Below, one piece after another: positions 6,126-7,760 of a stretch of 7,760 bases of DNA. This DNA is from Bdellovibrionales bacterium. Its GTDB lineage: Bacteria; Bdellovibrionota; Bdellovibrionia; Bdellovibrionales; Bdellovibrionaceae. The notes beneath the pieces are model-generated. The model ran no database searches and was not told where the DNA came from. It worked only from the letters and a program-made list of their open reading frames with translations. The stretch spans positions 1 through 7,760 of the forward strand of contig DAHVKR010000052.1 in NCBI GenBank assembly GCA_027320785.1, read 5' to 3'. A program made the position numbers and the translations under genes. How positions within the stretch are numbered: position 1 is the stretch's first letter; each line of letters begins with the position of its first letter.

Positions 6126-6763
6126 ATAAAACCTCTTTGCAAAAAGCCAAAGCTGAGATCAATGAAAAACTGGGACCAATCGAAATACTGATCAACGGTG
6201 CAGGTGGAAACCACCCAACAGCAACCACCAAAGTGGAGCAAATGGACGATGATAGCATCGATCATCTGGAAGATACTTTCTACGGACTTGAAATGGATGG
6301 TTTTGATAAAGTTTTTGCCCTGAATTTCAAGGGAACTTTGCTGCCAACCATGGTTTTCACACTTGATATGCTGAAGGCTAAAAAAGGTGTTGTCCTAAAC
6401 ATCTCGTCGATGAATTCGTACAAGCCACTAACTAAAATTCCTGCTTACTCTGCAGCCAAAGCATCAATCAACAACTTTACTGAATGGCTGGCCGTTCATT
6501 TGGCTAAAGTGGGAATCCGCGTGAATGCCATTGCTCCGGGGTTCTTTATTACGAACCAAAACCGCTTTCTCGTTCTCGATGAAAAAACTGGAGGTTTCTC
6601 TCCTCGCGGACAGAAAATTGTAAACAATACGCCAATGGGCAAATTTGGAGAACCCGAAGACTTAAATGGCGCTCTGCTGTTCCTGCTTTCTGACGTTTCA
6701 AGCTTCATCACTGGAATCGTTATCCCGGTTGACGGAGGCTACAGCGCATTTGGAGGAGTTTAA
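6119..6763 (+). CDS. SDR oxidoreductase, D-mannonate/fructuronate type, 5'-truncated
   Basis: About 214 residues remain. The protein begins in mid-fold at VLDKTSLQKAKAEI; the expected N-terminal TGGxxxLG nucleotide-binding loop and roughly 60 to 70 residues are missing. Kept features, counted from 6119, are NGAGG (26-30), ALNFKG with its conserved Asn (67-72), the catalytic Ser in NISSMNS (94-100), Tyr110 and Lys114 in YSAAK, the NAIAPGFF segment (136-143), and the C-terminal VDGGYSAFGGV. The GGNHPTAT stretch and the ending resemble Bacteroidota SDRs annotated as D-mannonate oxidoreductase, which interconvert fructuronate and mannonate with NAD(H). The exact substrate is inferred from this and from the downstream 2-keto-3-deoxygluconate kinase. 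The reading frame stays open leftward to an ATG at 6074, but those 15 codons belong to the other genome and have no ribosome site, so the ATG is not a real start. Confidence 0.88.
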   Translation: MLDKTSLQKAKAEINEKLGPIEILINGAGGNHPTATTKVEQMDDDSIDHLEDTFYGLEMDGFDKVFALNFKGTLLPTMVFTLDMLKAKKGVVLNISSMNSYKPLTKIPAYSAAKASINNFTEWLAVHLAKVGIRVNAIAPGFFITNQNRFLVLDEKTGGFSPRGQKIVNNTPMGKFGEPEDLNGALLFLLSDVSSFITGIVIPVDGGYSAFGGV

Positions 6764-6773
6764 AACAATGATG

Positions 6774-6799
6774 AATTATAAGTGATAAATTATAAATGA
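6774..6799. repeat. Short AT-rich tandem repeat in the SDR-kinase spacer
   Basis: AATTATAAGTGA (6774-6785) is repeated as AATTATAAATGA (6788-6799) with one mismatch and a 14-base period. It lies just after the SDR stop. This may be slippage-prone spacer DNA; no function can be assigned. Confidence 0.5.
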
Positions 6800-6833
6800 A
6801 TCTCCTTCGGGTGTAAATTGGTGTTTTGCTAAC

Positions 6834-6858
6834 AGCTTGAAGCCAGTAGCCTGAAGCT
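6834..6858. other. Imperfect hairpin in the SDR-kinase spacer
   Basis: AGCTT and AAGCT pair at the two ends of a 25-base segment with interrupted inner pairing, and CTTGAAGCC is echoed as CCTGAAGCT. It has no following T run, so it is not a good intrinsic terminator. The rest of the 135-base gap (6764-6898) shows no gene and no convincing promoter. Confidence 0.25.
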
Positions 6859-6898
6859 CGTCTTTTAATCTAACGTCTAAATATCTAAAATCTCTAAT

Positions 6899-7760
6899 AT
6901 GACCATCGAATTAAAGAAAAACTGTAAATATTCCCTGTTGGTACCTACCAGCATGGGTGTTCGCATCACACCGTTAAACGGACAACCTGTTCACACCAGC
7001 AACTTGTTCGAAATGCAGGCTACCAGCGCCGAAACCAATGTGGCTAACATTTCCTCATCACTCGGTCTTCCGGTGAAAGTACTGACCACTTTTGTGAAAG
7101 ACAGCCCGATTGCGGCATTCATCAAAAGCAGTCTACGTGCGCGTGGTATGGATTACGAAGGACCGGAAGTCGCTCAGGGCGATCCATGGGGCTACCGTCA
7201 CCAATTCAACATTGCCGATAGTGGCTTTGGAACCCGCGGACCTCGAGTACAAAACGACCGCGCCGGCGAAGTTGGCCGCACGTTGAATGTAAAAGATTTT
7301 GATCTCGACCGCATATTTGGTCAGGATGGAGTTCAAATTGTGCATCTTTCAGGATTAATTGGTGCGTTGTCAAAAGATACCAGCACCTTCTGTCTCGAAA
7401 TTGCCCGAGCTGCCAAGAAATATGGTACCCGTATCGCTTTCGACTTGAATTATCGTGCATCATTCTGGAAAGGCCGCGAAGCTGAATTGCGTGCCAACTT
7501 TACTGAAATTGCTTCGGTGGCCGATATTCTGATTGGTAACGAAGAAGACTTCCAGCTTTGTCTGGGTATTGAAGGACCTGAAGCCGGAGGTAAAGGTATT
7601 GAAGCCGAAATTGAAGGCTTCAAAGGAATGATTGGCCGTGTAAAAGCTGCTTTCCCGAATGCATCGGTATTTGCAACCACCTTACGCCAGGTTATCAGCG
7701 CCAATGAACATCTGTGGGGCGCCATCATGCTCGAAGGCGAAAACTGGCACGTAATTGAAC
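6899..7760 (+). CDS. kdgK: 2-keto-3-deoxygluconate kinase, PfkB family (runs off right edge)
   Basis: The first 287 residues of a sugar kinase that makes 2-keto-3-deoxy-6-phosphogluconate from 2-keto-3-deoxygluconate and ATP, the step before aldolase cleavage to pyruvate and glyceraldehyde 3-phosphate. The start is the ATG at 6899 after an A/T-rich leader without a Shine-Dalgarno site, as is common in Bacteroidota. Visible features are SLLVPTSMGVRITP (12-25), substrate-side residues around ATSAETNVA (41-49), GDPWGYRHQFNIADSG (94-109), the FDLNYRASFWKG strand and loop (181-192) typical of KDG kinases, and NEEDF (214-218). The C-terminal PfkB signature with the catalytic Asp (DTxGAGD type) lies beyond the window, so activity cannot be confirmed. 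The upstream SDR on the same strand fits a shared hexuronate pathway. Another PfkB sugar kinase is possible but less likely. Confidence 0.88.
   Translation, partial: MTIELKKNCKYSLLVPTSMGVRITPLNGQPVHTSNLFEMQATSAETNVANISSSLGLPVKVLTTFVKDSPIAAFIKSSLRARGMDYEGPEVAQGDPWGYRHQFNIADSGFGTRGPRVQNDRAGEVGRTLNVKDFDLDRIFGQDGVQIVHLSGLIGALSKDTSTFCLEIARAAKKYGTRIAFDLNYRASFWKGREAELRANFTEIASVADILIGNEEDFQLCLGIEGPEAGGKGIEAEIEGFKGMIGRVKAAFPNASVFATTLRQVISANEHLWGAIMLEGENWHVIE

Noticed and set aside
6834..6858. Intrinsic terminator after the SDR gene
   Set aside because: The stem is only 5 solid pairs with mismatches inside it, and no T run follows.
7133..7728. Several minus-strand open frames of 70 to 92 codons
   Set aside because: They are antisense to the KDG kinase, which is open to the window edge and carries clear family motifs.
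1..7760. CRISPR array, tRNA or rRNA gene, transposase, toxin-antitoxin or other defence system
   Set aside because: No regular spaced repeats, cloverleaf-like segments, rRNA-like sequence or matching protein motifs were seen on either strand.

Overview
The window looks like two unrelated pieces of genome joined near position 6118. Positions 1 to about 6118 resemble a Bdellovibrio-like (Bdellovibrionota) chromosome. The rest resembles a Bacteroidota genome of the kind that degrades plant or algal polysaccharides. Both assignments come from recalled protein family resemblance and codon habits, not from a database search.

Left block. A tightly packed leftward gene train runs from about 5567 down to 1. 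In transcription order it holds a long-chain-type trans-polyprenyl diphosphate synthase, a UbiA-type membrane prenyltransferase, the 16S rRNA methyltransferase RsmJ, an unrecognised multi-pass membrane protein, a SpoIIE/PP2C-type phosphatase whose metal site looks broken, and a citrate synthase that runs off the left edge. The first five genes overlap by 4 to 13 bases or are 9 bases apart, so translational coupling is likely. Citrate synthase lies 59 bases further on behind its own good ribosome binding site. The first two genes plausibly make and attach the isoprenoid tail of a respiratory quinone, and citrate synthase feeds the TCA cycle. A small YkgJ-type cysteine-cluster protein is read rightward, divergently from the synthase. 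Its stop codon directly abuts the stop of a leftward gene, of which only about 17 C-terminal codons remain before the join.

Right block. From about 6119 an SDR oxidoreductase of the Bacteroidota D-mannonate/fructuronate type begins in mid-protein, with its NAD(P)-binding N-terminus missing. After a 135-base AT-rich spacer comes a PfkB-type 2-keto-3-deoxygluconate kinase that runs off the right edge. Together these suggest a hexuronate (glucuronate or alginate-type) catabolic locus.

Two genes are interrupted at the same point, one from each side, and arginine codon use changes sharply there. The simplest reading is a chimeric metagenome contig; a real recombination or transfer junction is the alternative. 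I see no CRISPR array, tRNA, rRNA, transposase or recognisable defence system. The most interesting biology is the degenerate phosphatase, the UbiA-like protein with a lost second Asp motif, and the unrecognised membrane protein beside them.
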